64,000 bases of DNA from Palsa-504 sp963753225 (GCA_963753225.1 CAVWBQ010000047.1:248001-312000); one strand, 5' to 3'. Positions 51,449 through 60,226 are shown, numbered from the stretch's first letter. Program-made: numbers and translations. The notes: generated by a model not told the origin, from the letters alone.

Positions 51449-52648
51449 ATGCGTGATCGATCACACCCGCTGGAGCTCCTCCGGCGAGCGGCCGCCGGGC
51501 GGGCGGCGGAGGACGTGCGCCGCACCCTGGTCCCGCGCGGCCCGAACCTGGATGGCAGAGCCCACGACGGGCTCCTCGACCTCGCCTCGAACGACTACCT
51601 CGGCCTGTGCGGGGACAAGCGGATCACCGCCGCGGCCGCCGAAGCAGCCTGGACGTGGGGCACCGGCGCGACCGGCTCCCGGCTGGTGACCGGGACGACC
51701 GTGCTGCACGCGCGGCTGGAGGAGCGGCTGGCCGAGTTCACCGGTGCGGCGGGCGCGCTGGTCTTCTCCTCGGGGTACCTGGCCAACCTGACCGTCCTGA
51801 CCGCGCTGGCCGCCGCCCTCGGAGCGCCGAACGACCTGCTGCTCGTATCCGACGCCGGCAATCACGCCTCGCTCATCGACGCCTGCAGGCTATCCAGGGC
51901 CCGGGTGGCGGTGACCCCGCACCGCGACCCGGACGCGGTGCGGAAGGTACTGGCGAACCGGGAGGAGGCAGCTGCCATCGTGGTCAGCGACGCGGTATTC
52001 TCCGTCGACGGCGCCCTGGCCCCGGTGGCCGAACTGCACGCGCTGGCCCGTGAGCACGGCGCGCTGCTCGTCCTGGACGAGGCGCACGCCTTCGGCGTGA
52101 CCGGGCCCGGCGGCCGCGGCGCCGCCGCCGCGGCCGGGATCGCGGCCGAACCCGACCTGATCCGCACCGTCACCTTGTCCAAGGCACTGGCCGGGCAGGG
52201 CGGCGCGGTGCTCGGCGCGCCCGAGGTGATGGGCACGCTGGTGGATACCGGGCGCGGCTTCATCTTCGACACCGGCCTCGCGCCGCCCTGTGCGGGCGCG
52301 GCCCTGGCCGCCCTCGAGGTGATCGCGGCCGAGCCCTGGCTCGGCGAGCGCGCCCGGGCCGCCGCCACCCGGCTGGCCACGACAGCGGCCGACCTGGGCC
52401 TTCGGGTCAGCGCGCCGGACGCCGCCGTGCTCGCGGTCGTCGTGGGCGAATCGGCGCGGGCCGTTCGGGCCCAGCGGATCTGCGCGGAGCACGGCGTGCG
52501 GGCCGGCTGCTTTCGCCCGCCCTCGGTCCCCCGCGGCCAGGCGTGCCTGCGGCTGGCGGGGCGGGCCAGCCTGACCGAGGCGGACTTCTCCGCCGCGGCC
52601 CGCGCGCTGGCCGCGGTGGCCGCGCTGCGCGACCATGGTGATGGTTGA
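51449..52648 (+). CDS. bioF: 8-amino-7-oxononanoate synthase
   Basis: A 399-residue alpha-oxoamine synthase, PLP fold type I. The cofactor lysine is Lys245 in TVTLSKALAGQGGAV, and Asp210 in VLDEAHAFGVTGPGG binds the pyridine N. NDYLGLCGDKR and GATGSRLVTG at the N-terminus are typical. It condenses pimeloyl-ACP/CoA with alanine in biotin synthesis. bioD follows 1.2 kb downstream, separated by a transposon scar and dasR. It is divergent from pdtaS, 39 bases apart. Confidence 0.93.
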   Translation: MRDRSHPLELLRRAAAGRAAEDVRRTLVPRGPNLDGRAHDGLLDLASNDYLGLCGDKRITAAAAEAAWTWGTGATGSRLVTGTTVLHARLEERLAEFTGAAGALVFSSGYLANLTVLTALAAALGAPNDLLLVSDAGNHASLIDACRLSRARVAVTPHRDPDAVRKVLANREEAAAIVVSDAVFSVDGALAPVAELHALAREHGALLVLDEAHAFGVTGPGGRGAAAAAGIAAEPDLIRTVTLSKALAGQGGAVLGAPEVMGTLVDTGRGFIFDTGLAPPCAGAALAALEVIAAEPWLGERARAAATRLATTAADLGLRVSAPDAAVLAVVVGESARAVRAQRICAEHGVRAGCFRPPSVPRGQACLRLAGRASLTEADFSAAARALAAVAALRDHGDG

Positions 52649-52777
52649 CGTTAACCCGCCTGGATGCCTCGCCGTACTCGCCCTTCAAGGGCTAACATCG
52701 TTTCTCCACCCTACTCACCCATCCTGGCCAGATGATGATGTGCGCATCGGATCCGATGTTGGCCTTAAGGTAAGGCA

Positions 52778-52978
52778 TTGACATCCTCCCCGCCCCGAAG
52801 GGCAGAGATTCCAGCCGCGACATTAGGGTCGCGCTGTCGGTTCGCGGTTCGCAGGCCCGGCATCCCGGAAGCCTCCCCGCGCAGCCACGGCATGCCCTGC
52901 CGCGGTTTCGTGCTGGGTGCTACAGGTGCCCGCTTGGCTCTCGCGGGCAACTCGACAATACTGCGCCGCACTGACATT
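52778..52978 (-). mobile_element. scar of an IS200/IS605-type element (TnpB tail and right end)
   Basis: On the minus strand a frame ends AAGHAVAARGG...GPANREPT at 52823, which matches the C-terminal tail of many actinobacterial TnpB proteins (NAA...AAGHAVTARGG...VNREP). Fifty bases further is a hairpin CTCTGCCC-TTCG-GGGCGGGG (52788-52807) followed by GAGGATGTCAA, the usual right end of these elements, ending at 52778. A 15-bp palindrome (52762-52776) abuts the end. The body of TnpB, the left end and any TnpA are absent. Confidence 0.6.
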
Positions 52979-53042
52979 CCCGAGGAGGTGGGCGGCGTTT
53001 CCATCGAGGCCGGAACGGCAGGGTCTCGACGCCGCGAATCCG

Positions 53043-53816
53043 ATGACCGCTTCTCTGCTTCCTGCCGATGACACGTCCGGCGATCCCGGCACGGGCCCCG
53101 ATGTGGGTACCGGGCCGAGGCTGCCCAAGTACTACCAGGTAAAGCGCCAGCTGCTCGAGCTCACCGCCGCGCTTGATCCCGGTAGCCCGGTACCGCCGGA
53201 ACGAGAGCTCGCGCGCTCATACGGGACCTCGCGGACCACGGTCAGGCAGGCGCTTGCCGAGCTGGTCATCGAGGGCCGGCTGCTCCGGATGCAGGGCAAG
53301 GGCACCTTCGTGGCCAAGCCCAAGGTGGCCCAGCCGCTGGAACTGGCCAGCTACACCGAGGGCATGCGCGCGCACGGCCTGCACCCGCAGACCAAGATCC
53401 TCGACATCGGGTACGTCACCGCGGACGAGCCGCTGGCCGAGCTGCTCGGCATCCGCCCGGGCGGCCGCGCGCTGCGTATCCACCGGCTGCGGCTGGCCGA
53501 CAGCGAGCCGATGTCGATCGACACCTCGCACCTGCCCGCGCGGCGCTTCCCCGGCCTGCGCAAGCAGCTGGAGCGGCACCGGTCGCTGTACGAGACGCTG
53601 AGTTCGGCGTACGGCATCCAGCTGGCGGAGGCGGAGGAGACGATCGAGACGGTACTCGCGGACCCGCATGACGCCCAGTTGCTCGAGGTGGACGCGGGGC
53701 TGCCGCTGCTGCTGCTGTCCAGGCACGCGTACGACGTCACCGGAGAGCCGGTGGAATGGGCGCAGTCGTGGTACCGCGGCGACCGGTACAAGTTCATAAC
53801 CAGGCTCCGCCGGTGA
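53043..53816 (+). CDS. dasR: DasR-like GntR/HutC-family regulator
   Basis: A 257-residue regulator from the ATG at 53043. The winged helix has PKYYQVKRQLLELTAAL, PVPPERELARSYGTSRTTVR and GRLLRMQGKGTFVAKPKVAQ. The UTRA effector domain has LASYTEGMRAHGLHPQTK, ILDIGYVTADEPLAELLGI and EWAQSWYRGDRYKFITRL. These segments follow Streptomyces DasR closely, the global repressor that senses glucosamine-6-phosphate. The neighbourhood also agrees. Its stop overlaps the bioD start (GTGA). The 130 bases upstream are largely transposon scar, so promoter control may have changed. Confidence 0.85.
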   Translation: MTASLLPADDTSGDPGTGPDVGTGPRLPKYYQVKRQLLELTAALDPGSPVPPERELARSYGTSRTTVRQALAELVIEGRLLRMQGKGTFVAKPKVAQPLELASYTEGMRAHGLHPQTKILDIGYVTADEPLAELLGIRPGGRALRIHRLRLADSEPMSIDTSHLPARRFPGLRKQLERHRSLYETLSSAYGIQLAEAEETIETVLADPHDAQLLEVDAGLPLLLLSRHAYDVTGEPVEWAQSWYRGDRYKFITRLRR

Positions 53817-54529
53817 CTCAGCCGGCTCCTGGGCCGGTCCTGGTCGTCAGCGGCACCGGCACCGAGGTCGGCAAGACCGTGGTCAGCGCGGCCGTCGCCG
53901 CGCTGGCCGCCGCCCGCGGCCGCCGGGTGGAGGTGGTCAAGCCGGCGCAGACAGGCGAGCCGCCCGGGCCCAGCGGGGACCTGGAGGTCATCCGCCGCCT
54001 CTCCGGCGTGACCAAGACCCACGAGCTGGCCAGGTTCCCCGACCCGCTGTCACCCGAGGCGGCCGCCCGGGCCGCCGGGCGGCCGCCGCTCGACCTGCCC
54101 GCCGCCGCCGTCTTCATCAAGCAGCTTCAGACCGCGGCGGACCTGATCCTGGTCGAGGGCGCGGGCGGCCTGCTCGTCCGCTACGACCCGGCGGGCCGGA
54201 CGATCGCCGACCTGGCCGCCATGCTGGACGCCCCGGTGCTGGTGGTCACGACCCCGGGGCTCGGCACCCTCAACCACACCGCCCTCACCCTGGAGGCGCT
54301 GAATCTCCGGCGGCTGGCGGCGGCCGGGGTGGTCATCGGCGCCTGGCCGGCCCAACCCGGCCTGGCCGAACGCGCCAACCTCACCGACCTGGCCGTCATC
54401 GCCGGACAGCCGCTTGCGGGCGCCTTGCCGGCCGGCGCGGCCCGGCTGAGCCGGGCTGACTTCCTGGCCGCGGCCCGGGCCGGGCTTGGCCCGGCCCTCG
54501 GTGGCAACTTCCGCACCCAAGCTGATTAG
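53813..54529 (+). CDS. bioD: dethiobiotin synthetase
   Basis: A 238-residue P-loop enzyme. Walker A is GTGTEVGKTVVSAA, the substrate lysine is in VVKPAQTGEP, and the ILVEGAGGLLVRYD motif supplies the Mg site. It forms the ureido ring of dethiobiotin from DAPA, CO2 and ATP. The GTG start overlaps the dasR stop, so the two are coupled, which is an unusual pairing. bioF is upstream on the same strand; bioA and bioB are not in the window. Confidence 0.92.
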   Translation: MTQPAPGPVLVVSGTGTEVGKTVVSAAVAALAAARGRRVEVVKPAQTGEPPGPSGDLEVIRRLSGVTKTHELARFPDPLSPEAAARAAGRPPLDLPAAAVFIKQLQTAADLILVEGAGGLLVRYDPAGRTIADLAAMLDAPVLVVTTPGLGTLNHTALTLEALNLRRLAAAGVVIGAWPAQPGLAERANLTDLAVIAGQPLAGALPAGAARLSRADFLAAARAGLGPALGGNFRTQAD

Positions 54530-54593
54530 TCCTCATTACATGAGAATTGCCTGGCAGCCGCGCCAGATGTCATTGGCCAGCGGCAATAGCGCG

Positions 54594-54633
54594 CTTGCTA
54601 GTGACGTGACAATTTCCTCATTGTGCTAGCAAG
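54594..54633 (+). repeat. hairpin in the leader of the carboxylate transporter
   Basis: CTTGCTAG (54594-54601) pairs with CTAGCAAG (54626-54633), and inside it ACAAT (54609-54613) pairs with ATTGT (54620-54624), with an internal bulge. It sits ~90 bases before the DUF3311 start codon, in a patch lower in GC than its surroundings. A terminator of bioD or a regulator site of the transporter are both possible. Confidence 0.5.
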
Positions 54634-54725
54634 GCATTGCCGATTCATGGTTTGGGACGGACCATAAATGGAACCAGTGTGATGTTAGTCACGGTGAGTG
54701 GCTTTCTCCAGACGAGAGGGCAACC

Positions 54726-55034
54726 ATGAACCAGCCGTCCGGCACGCCGAGGACTTCCGGTAGCTCCCGCTCCCCGGTCGCCGCCCATCCGGTCACCTCG
54801 GCGATCATCGCCATCCTGATCCTCGCCTCGGTCTTCTTCGCGGTGTGGGTGCCGCTCTACGCCAGCGCCACGCCGAAGATCGGCGAATTCCCCTTCTTCT
54901 ACGCCTACCTGCTGATCTACATGCCGGTGGTGGGAATCGTGATGTGGATCGTCATCTCGTTGCAGGCCCGGATACGTCCCAGGGCGGGCGCCGAACGCCC
55001 GGCGGGCACCGACCACGGTGAGGTGGCCAGATGA
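54726..55034 (+). CDS. DUF3311-type small membrane partner of a solute symporter
   Basis: A 102-residue protein with two membrane helices (VTSAIIAILILASVFFAVWV and FYAYLLIYMPVVGIVMWIV) typical of DUF3311. Such genes are found directly before sodium:solute symporters of the MctP type. The last codons overlap the symporter ATG by four bases. Confidence 0.85.
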   Translation: MNQPSGTPRTSGSSRSPVAAHPVTSAIIAILILASVFFAVWVPLYASATPKIGEFPFFYAYLLIYMPVVGIVMWIVISLQARIRPRAGAERPAGTDHGEVAR

Positions 55035-56686
55035 GCAACGTCAACGCCGTCACCTTCACCATCGTCGTCGTCCTGTTCCTCGTCGTCACGCTGACGGGCT
55101 TCGCGGCCGCGCGCTGGCGCCGGGCGGAGGACATGCTGCACCTGAACGAGTGGGGTCTGGGCGGGCGCGGCTTCGGCACCTTCGTCGCCTGGTTCCTGCT
55201 CGGCGGCGACCTCTACACCGCCTACACCTTCATCGCCGTCCCCGCCGCGATGTTCGGGGCCGGCGCGGTGACGGGCTACTTCGCGGTGGCGTACACAATC
55301 ATCGTGTTCCCGATCGCGCTGATCTTCTTGCCCAGGCTGTGGTCGATCGCCCGGGTGCACCACTACGTCACGCCGGCCGACTTCATCCGCGGCCGGTACG
55401 GGTCGCGCGGCCTCGCGCTGGCCATCGCCTTCACCGGCATCCTCGCGCTGATGCCCTACATCGCGCTGCAACTGGTGGGCATCCAGGCCGTGCTCACGGT
55501 GATGGGCGTCGGCACCACGTCCGGCAACGCCTTCGTCAAGGACCTGCCGCTGTTCATCGCGTTCCTCGTGCTCGCGATCTTCACCTACGTGTCCGGACTG
55601 CGAGCCCCCGCGCTGATCGCCTTCATCAAGGACACCCTCGTCTACGTGATGATAATCGTGGCGGTCCTCTACCTGCCGAGCAAGGTCGGCGGCTGGGGGC
55701 ACATCTTCTCGACGGCCCAGGCCCACATGAAGACCATCAGCCCGGTCACGCACAAGCCGAACGGCGTGTTCCTCCCGACCACGGGCAACAGCCAGCTCGC
55801 GTTCTCCACCCTGGCGCTCGGCTCCGCGCTGGCCCTGATGGTCTACCCGCACGCGGTCACCGGCGTGCTGTCCACCAAGCGGCGTGACATCATCAAGCGC
55901 AACATGGCGCTGCTGCCGATCTACTCGATCATGCTCGGCTTCATCGCCCTGCTCGGCTACGTGGCGCTGGCCGACAAGGTGACGGCCGCGAACGTGAAGA
56001 AGGCGAACAACGCCCAGCTCGCGGTGCCCTACCTGTTCCAGCACCTGTTCCCGAGCTGGTTCACCGGGATCGCCTTCTCGGCCATCGTCATCGGCGCGCT
56101 GGTGCCGGCCGCGATCATGGCCATCGCCGCCGCCAACCTGTTCACCCGCAACATCTTCAAGGAGTTCTTCAAGCCGGACGCCAGCCCCAGGCTCGAGACG
56201 AGGGTCTCGCAGTGGGTCTCGATGATCGTCAAGCTGGGCGCGCTGCTGTTCGCGATCGTGCTGCCCAAGACGTTCTCCATCAACCTGCAGCTGCTCGGCG
56301 GCATCTGGATCCTGCAGACCTTCCCGGCGATAGTGTTCGGCCTGTTCACCCGGTGGTTCCACCGCTACGCGCTGCTCGCGGGCTGGCTTGCCGGCATGAT
56401 CTTCGGCACGGTCGCCGCGTACAACGTGTCGACGCCGACCACCTCCCACTGGGCCGGGTCGGTGACCACCCTGTGGGGTCACACCTACTACATCGGCCTG
56501 GTCGCGGTCATCCTCAACCTCGCGGTCTCGGCGGTCCTGACCCTCGTCCTGCGGGCGGCCCGGGTGCCGGCGGGCGCCGACGAGACCCTGCGGCACCAGT
56601 ACACCGCTGATCCCGTGGACGCTCCGGAGCCGGCCCCGGCCGGGGCCATGATGGGGAGCGAGGTGCCGGGCGCGGACTTACCGTGA
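55031..56686 (+). CDS. sodium:solute symporter (MctP-like monocarboxylate uptake)
   Basis: A 551-residue SSS-family transporter with about 13 helices. Signatures include GLGGRGFGTFVAWFLLGGDLYTAY at the first helices, RLWSIARVHHYVTPADFIRGRYGSR, and AFSAIVIGALVPAAIMAIAAANLFTRN, the conserved helix 8-9 region. With DUF3311 before it, uptake of short monocarboxylates such as lactate, pyruvate or acetate is the most likely role. Its last nine bases overlap the convergent CbbX-like gene. Confidence 0.88.
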   Translation: MSNVNAVTFTIVVVLFLVVTLTGFAAARWRRAEDMLHLNEWGLGGRGFGTFVAWFLLGGDLYTAYTFIAVPAAMFGAGAVTGYFAVAYTIIVFPIALIFLPRLWSIARVHHYVTPADFIRGRYGSRGLALAIAFTGILALMPYIALQLVGIQAVLTVMGVGTTSGNAFVKDLPLFIAFLVLAIFTYVSGLRAPALIAFIKDTLVYVMIIVAVLYLPSKVGGWGHIFSTAQAHMKTISPVTHKPNGVFLPTTGNSQLAFSTLALGSALALMVYPHAVTGVLSTKRRDIIKRNMALLPIYSIMLGFIALLGYVALADKVTAANVKKANNAQLAVPYLFQHLFPSWFTGIAFSAIVIGALVPAAIMAIAAANLFTRNIFKEFFKPDASPRLETRVSQWVSMIVKLGALLFAIVLPKTFSINLQLLGGIWILQTFPAIVFGLFTRWFHRYALLAGWLAGMIFGTVAAYNVSTPTTSHWAGSVTTLWGHTYYIGLVAVILNLAVSAVLTLVLRAARVPAGADETLRHQYTADPVDAPEPAPAGAMMGSEVPGADLP

Positions 56687-57877
56687 CAGGCGCCGGGCCG
56701 ACTCCTCGATGGCGGACACGGACTCCGCGAGGGCGAACAGCGGGCTGGCCAGGATGTCGGTGGCCTCCAGGCGCATGAGGTCGTCCTTGGTCCGGCTCAG
56801 CTCGGGTTCGGCGGCCAGCCGGAAGGCGTGCCGGAGCCTGGCCCGCTCCAGCTCATTGCGGACGCTGCGGGCGTTGGCGAACCGCGGCTGCCCCATGCGC
56901 AGGGTCAGGTACTCGCGGAACGCCATCTCGGCGTCGGCGGAAAGGTAATAGGACGAGTTGTCGAGCATGGCCCGGCCGATGGCTACCAGCTCATCCGGCT
57001 TGTACGGGGCGAAGTCGAGGTGATGCGCGATCCGCGAGCTCATGCCGGGGTTGCTCTCGAAGAACACGTCCATGCGGTCCTTGTAGCCGGCCAGGATCAC
57101 CACCAGCTTGTCGCGGTCGTTCTCCATCACCTGGAGCAGGATGTCGATGCATTCCTGACCGTAATCCTTGGAATCACCGGCCCGGTACAGGTAATACGCC
57201 TCGTCGATAAAAAGGACCCCGCCCATGGCTCGCTCGAGAATACGCTTCGTTTTCGGCGCGGTATGCCCGATGAATTCCCCGACCAGGTCGTCACGCATGG
57301 CGTGGACCAGGTGCCCTTTTTCCAGGTAACCGAGCCGGAACAGCAGATCGGCCATCTGCAGCGCCACGGTGGTCTTCCCGGTGCCCGGATCCCCGGTGAA
57401 GCACATGTGCAGGCTAGGCCGGGGGGCGTCGAGGCCGAACCGGTGCCGGACCCGGTCGACCAGCAGCAGCGAGGCGATCTCCTCGACCTTCTTCTTCACC
57501 GGCACCAGGCCGACCAGCTGATTATCCAGGGCAGTGAACACGTCCTCGATATCCGCCGCCTCCCGCTCCTCGGAGAGGGTGACGGTCTCCTCGGGATGCA
57601 GGACCTCGGCGCGACGGCTGGCGCGGGCCGCGGACCGGGATTTCCTTTCGCCCCGCTGCGGCCTGGCGGCCGTCGCCCGTGACGGCCGGGCATCGACGTC
57701 CCGTGTCTGCTTCCAGGTGTTGCTGCCGAGCGCAAATGACAGCCCTAGAACGGCCACCATCCCACCGATTAGCCAGAAAAGGACGTGCGAAAGGTAGGAC
57801 CAGGCAACGACAATAACGACCAATGGCGCGAGTAGCAGCAGGGCGGTTTTCAGGTATCTCAGCTTGAAGCCGTACAT
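56678..57877 (-). CDS. CbbX-like AAA+ ATPase with N-terminal membrane helices
   Basis: A 399-residue protein. Two membrane helices lie at residues ~10-28 and ~32-50, then a basic linker, then an AAA+ domain with P-loop TGDPGTGKTT (162-170), DDLVGEFIGHTAPKT, Walker B GGVLFIDEAYYLY and the sensor region PGMSSRIAHHLDF. The AAA+ part is very close to CbbX, the red-type Rubisco activase, yet no Rubisco gene is present. Related SpoVK/ESX EccA-type ATPases also exist. ATG at 57877 is favoured by a promoter just upstream; a TTG at 57916 is the alternative. Confidence 0.82.
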   Translation of the reverse strand: MYGFKLRYLKTALLLLAPLVVIVVAWSYLSHVLFWLIGGMVAVLGLSFALGSNTWKQTRDVDARPSRATAARPQRGERKSRSAARASRRAEVLHPEETVTLSEEREAADIEDVFTALDNQLVGLVPVKKKVEEIASLLLVDRVRHRFGLDAPRPSLHMCFTGDPGTGKTTVALQMADLLFRLGYLEKGHLVHAMRDDLVGEFIGHTAPKTKRILERAMGGVLFIDEAYYLYRAGDSKDYGQECIDILLQVMENDRDKLVVILAGYKDRMDVFFESNPGMSSRIAHHLDFAPYKPDELVAIGRAMLDNSSYYLSADAEMAFREYLTLRMGQPRFANARSVRNELERARLRHAFRLAAEPELSRTKDDLMRLEATDILASPLFALAESVSAIEESARRLSR

Positions 57878-57886
57878 AAGAATTCG

Positions 57887-57916
57887 AGCGTAACCAGCCG
57901 GGCAACCGCAGGTCAA
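57887..57916 (-). promoter_or_regulatory. promoter of the CbbX-like gene
   Basis: Minus-strand TTGACC (57911-57916) and TACGCT (57887-57892), 18 bases apart. Transcription would begin near the ATG at 57877, so the message is almost leaderless. The TTG at 57916 would then lie inside the -35 box. Confidence 0.5.
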
Positions 57917-57942
57917 GCGACCAGATCCCCGGCCGGCGGGCG

Positions 57943-59730
57943 TCAGGGAGTCTCGTCAGGACCGCCATGACCGGCCGCCGCGCGTCCCCGGCTGGCACCC
58001 CGCTGGAAGCCGGCGAGCCGGGTCCTGGCTGCGTCGGCCGACCTTGCCGCGTCGGGCTGGGCGCGGCCGACCGCGCCGGGCTGGGCGCGGCCGACCGCGC
58101 CGGGCTGGGCGCGGCCGACCGCGCCGGGCACCAGGTTCGCGTGCGGTACCCGGAGCGGCAAGCCAGCCGTCGTCACGCCGTCCGAGGCCGGGGCGAGGAC
58201 CGTCTTCGCGGCCTCCCAGCCGCTGTCGGCGGGTGTTCCCCAGTCAGCCTCGCCCGTCCCGGCGCCGCCGGACTGCTTGCCCTGACTGCTGAACCAGTCC
58301 GATTCGACCGCCTCGTAGATGGGCAGGCGCCGCTGTCCCGCGGGATTGTCCGTGGCCTGCTCGCCGGCGGCTTGCGGGCCCGGGTTGTCGCCCGCCGGGG
58401 CCGGGCCGTCAGCGACGGCCGGACGGCTGACCTCTGCCGGTCGCCGACTGGGCGCCTCGGACCAGCTGAAGGCCTGACGCGAGGCGGGCGCCTTGGTCAG
58501 GGCGGGCGCCTTGGTCAGGGCGGGCGGCTGGGCCTGCGCAGGCGATTGGGCCTGCGCGGGCGGCTGGGCCTGCACGGGCGCCCGCAGCCGCAGGGCGGGC
58601 CGGGCGTGGCGGGGGCGCAGGCCGGGACCGGCAGGCAGGCCCGGGGCCGGCGACTGGAGCACCCGGACGTCTTCCGGCGTCGGCGCGGGCCTGGCCATGA
58701 CGTCCGGTTCCGGGGAGCCGGGGGCGGCCGCCGCGCCAGCCTCCGGCAGCATGACGATGACATCGGGCAGCCAGACCAGCGCGGTGACGCCGCCGGTAGT
58801 GGCCGGCTGCAGCCGGACCTTGACGCCGTGCCTGGCCGCGAGCCTGGCCACCACGAACAGGCCCATGTTCCTCGAGACCGCGGCATCGATCGGCGGCGGG
58901 TTCTCCAGCCGCCAGTTGGCCTGCGCCATCATCTCCGGGTTCATGCCGACGCCCTGATCGGTGACCTCGATCAGGACGCCGCCGGTGGTCAGCGCGCGAC
59001 CCGAGACGCCGACCGGCGTATCCGCGGCCGACAGGGATGCCGCGTTCTCGGCCAGCTCGGCGGTCAGGTGTACCACGTCGTTGACGGCGGGACCGGTTAC
59101 CGCGATGTCCGGCTGCACGCTGAGCGAGACGCGGTCGTACTCCCCCGTCTGCGCCACCGCGGCCCTGATCACGTCCACCAGCATCACCGGCCGGTTCCAG
59201 CGTCCTGGCAGCTCCTGGCCGGCCAGGACGAGCAGGTTCTGGGAGTAGCGGCGCATGCGGGTCGCCAGGTGGTTCATGGTGACCAGGCTCGCCCGCCGGC
59301 CGGCGTCCAGTTCGTTCTGCCCGAGCTCGTCGATGAGCCTGAGCTGGTGTTCCATCAGCGACTGGCCGCGACCGGACAGCTCGGTGAACATCTCGCTGAG
59401 CTTCTCGCGCAGGCCGGCCTCGTTGTCGGCCAGCCGCAGCACCTCGCCTTGCACCTGGTCGAAGGCGCGCGCCACATCGCCGATCTCATCGAGAGCGCTG
59501 ACGCCGACCGCCTTGACCGCGAGGGGCCTGCCCTCGCCGCCGGCCCCGCTGACGCTGCGGAGCGCGTCGGGCAGCCACACCTCGGACAGCTCGACCGCCC
59601 CGGTCCGCAGCTGGTGCAGCGGCCGCAGCACCGACCTGATCAAGATCACCGCGGACCACACCCCCACGGCCAGGATGGCGGCCGCGAAGATCAGGGCCAG
59701 GATGGCCGACACGATGGCCCCGTCGTACAT
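57943..59730 (-). CDS. HAMP-containing sensor histidine kinase-like protein
   Basis: The ATG at 59730 gives 595 residues: one membrane helix (IVSAILALIFAAAILAVGVW), HAMP (LRPLHQLRTGAVELSE), a helical region with LDAGRRASLVTMNHLATRMRR (no clear phospho-His motif beyond this), a HATPase with LAENAASLSAADTPVGV and VTDQGVGMNPEMM, and a 250-residue disordered tail with AQPPAQ, APALTK and GAVGRAQP repeats. It resembles the sensor ATPases of actinomycete conservons (CvnA). The first transmembrane helix is encoded upstream in the same frame but without any start codon (59731-60020), so the N-terminus is incomplete; see the next entry. Confidence 0.75.
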   Translation of the reverse strand: MYDGAIVSAILALIFAAAILAVGVWSAVILIRSVLRPLHQLRTGAVELSEVWLPDALRSVSGAGGEGRPLAVKAVGVSALDEIGDVARAFDQVQGEVLRLADNEAGLREKLSEMFTELSGRGQSLMEHQLRLIDELGQNELDAGRRASLVTMNHLATRMRRYSQNLLVLAGQELPGRWNRPVMLVDVIRAAVAQTGEYDRVSLSVQPDIAVTGPAVNDVVHLTAELAENAASLSAADTPVGVSGRALTTGGVLIEVTDQGVGMNPEMMAQANWRLENPPPIDAAVSRNMGLFVVARLAARHGVKVRLQPATTGGVTALVWLPDVIVMLPEAGAAAAPGSPEPDVMARPAPTPEDVRVLQSPAPGLPAGPGLRPRHARPALRLRAPVQAQPPAQAQSPAQAQPPALTKAPALTKAPASRQAFSWSEAPSRRPAEVSRPAVADGPAPAGDNPGPQAAGEQATDNPAGQRRLPIYEAVESDWFSSQGKQSGGAGTGEADWGTPADSGWEAAKTVLAPASDGVTTAGLPLRVPHANLVPGAVGRAQPGAVGRAQPGAVGRAQPDAARSADAARTRLAGFQRGASRGRAAAGHGGPDETP

Positions 59731-60226
59731 GGAACTGACGTTTGAGTCGGCCGAGGCGCGCTTGAAGGCACCGGCCGCGCGGATGACGCCGGCGGTGGCA
59801 AGGGCGGCGGCCGCCGCGCAGACGGCCGCCAGCAGGCACAGCCGGGTGCGGACGAGCCAGTTCGGCCGCGGCCGGGCCGAGTCCGCGGGCCGCGACGGCG
59901 CCCGGGCGCCCGGGTCCTGCCGGCCGCCGCTGCCCGGGTCCTGCCGGCCGCCGATGCCCGGGTCCTGCCGGCTGCTGGCGCCCGGGTCCTGCCTGGCCGC
60001 CTGCGGCCTGGCTCGCTACCGCGGGCTCGTAAGGGGCCAGGGAAGGCAGGGATGAAAGGGTTGGCGCGGATCCGGCGCGGGACGCCGGGTAGGTCTCCCG
60101 CCCGGCATCATGTCCCGGGCCCTCCGGGTACTCGTGGGGGGCATCGCTGGTCCGGCGGAAGAAGTCCGCGGCCACGAGAACGGCGACCAGCAGTACCAGG
60201 GCCGCCAGGACGATTTCAACATTCAT
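59731..60226 (-). pseudogene. displaced N-terminus of the sensor kinase gene
   Basis: In the kinase frame, upstream of its first ATG, the sequence reads ARPRPNWLVRTRLCLLAAV and on through a full membrane helix, after a run of RQDPG repeats, then stops at a TAG near 60018 with no ATG/GTG/TTG. In another frame the ATG at 60226 opens MNVEIVLAALVLLVAVLVAA, a good membrane helix followed by ~50 residues that reach the repeats. A one-base slip in the CGGCAGGACCCGGG repeat tract would join them. Alternatively the 60226 start belongs to a separate small membrane protein. Confidence 0.55.

Noticed and set aside
56678..57877. A Calvin-cycle locus suggested by the CbbX-like protein
   Set aside because: No Rubisco, phosphoribulokinase or CbbR is present within the window, and the added membrane helices are not typical of CbbX.
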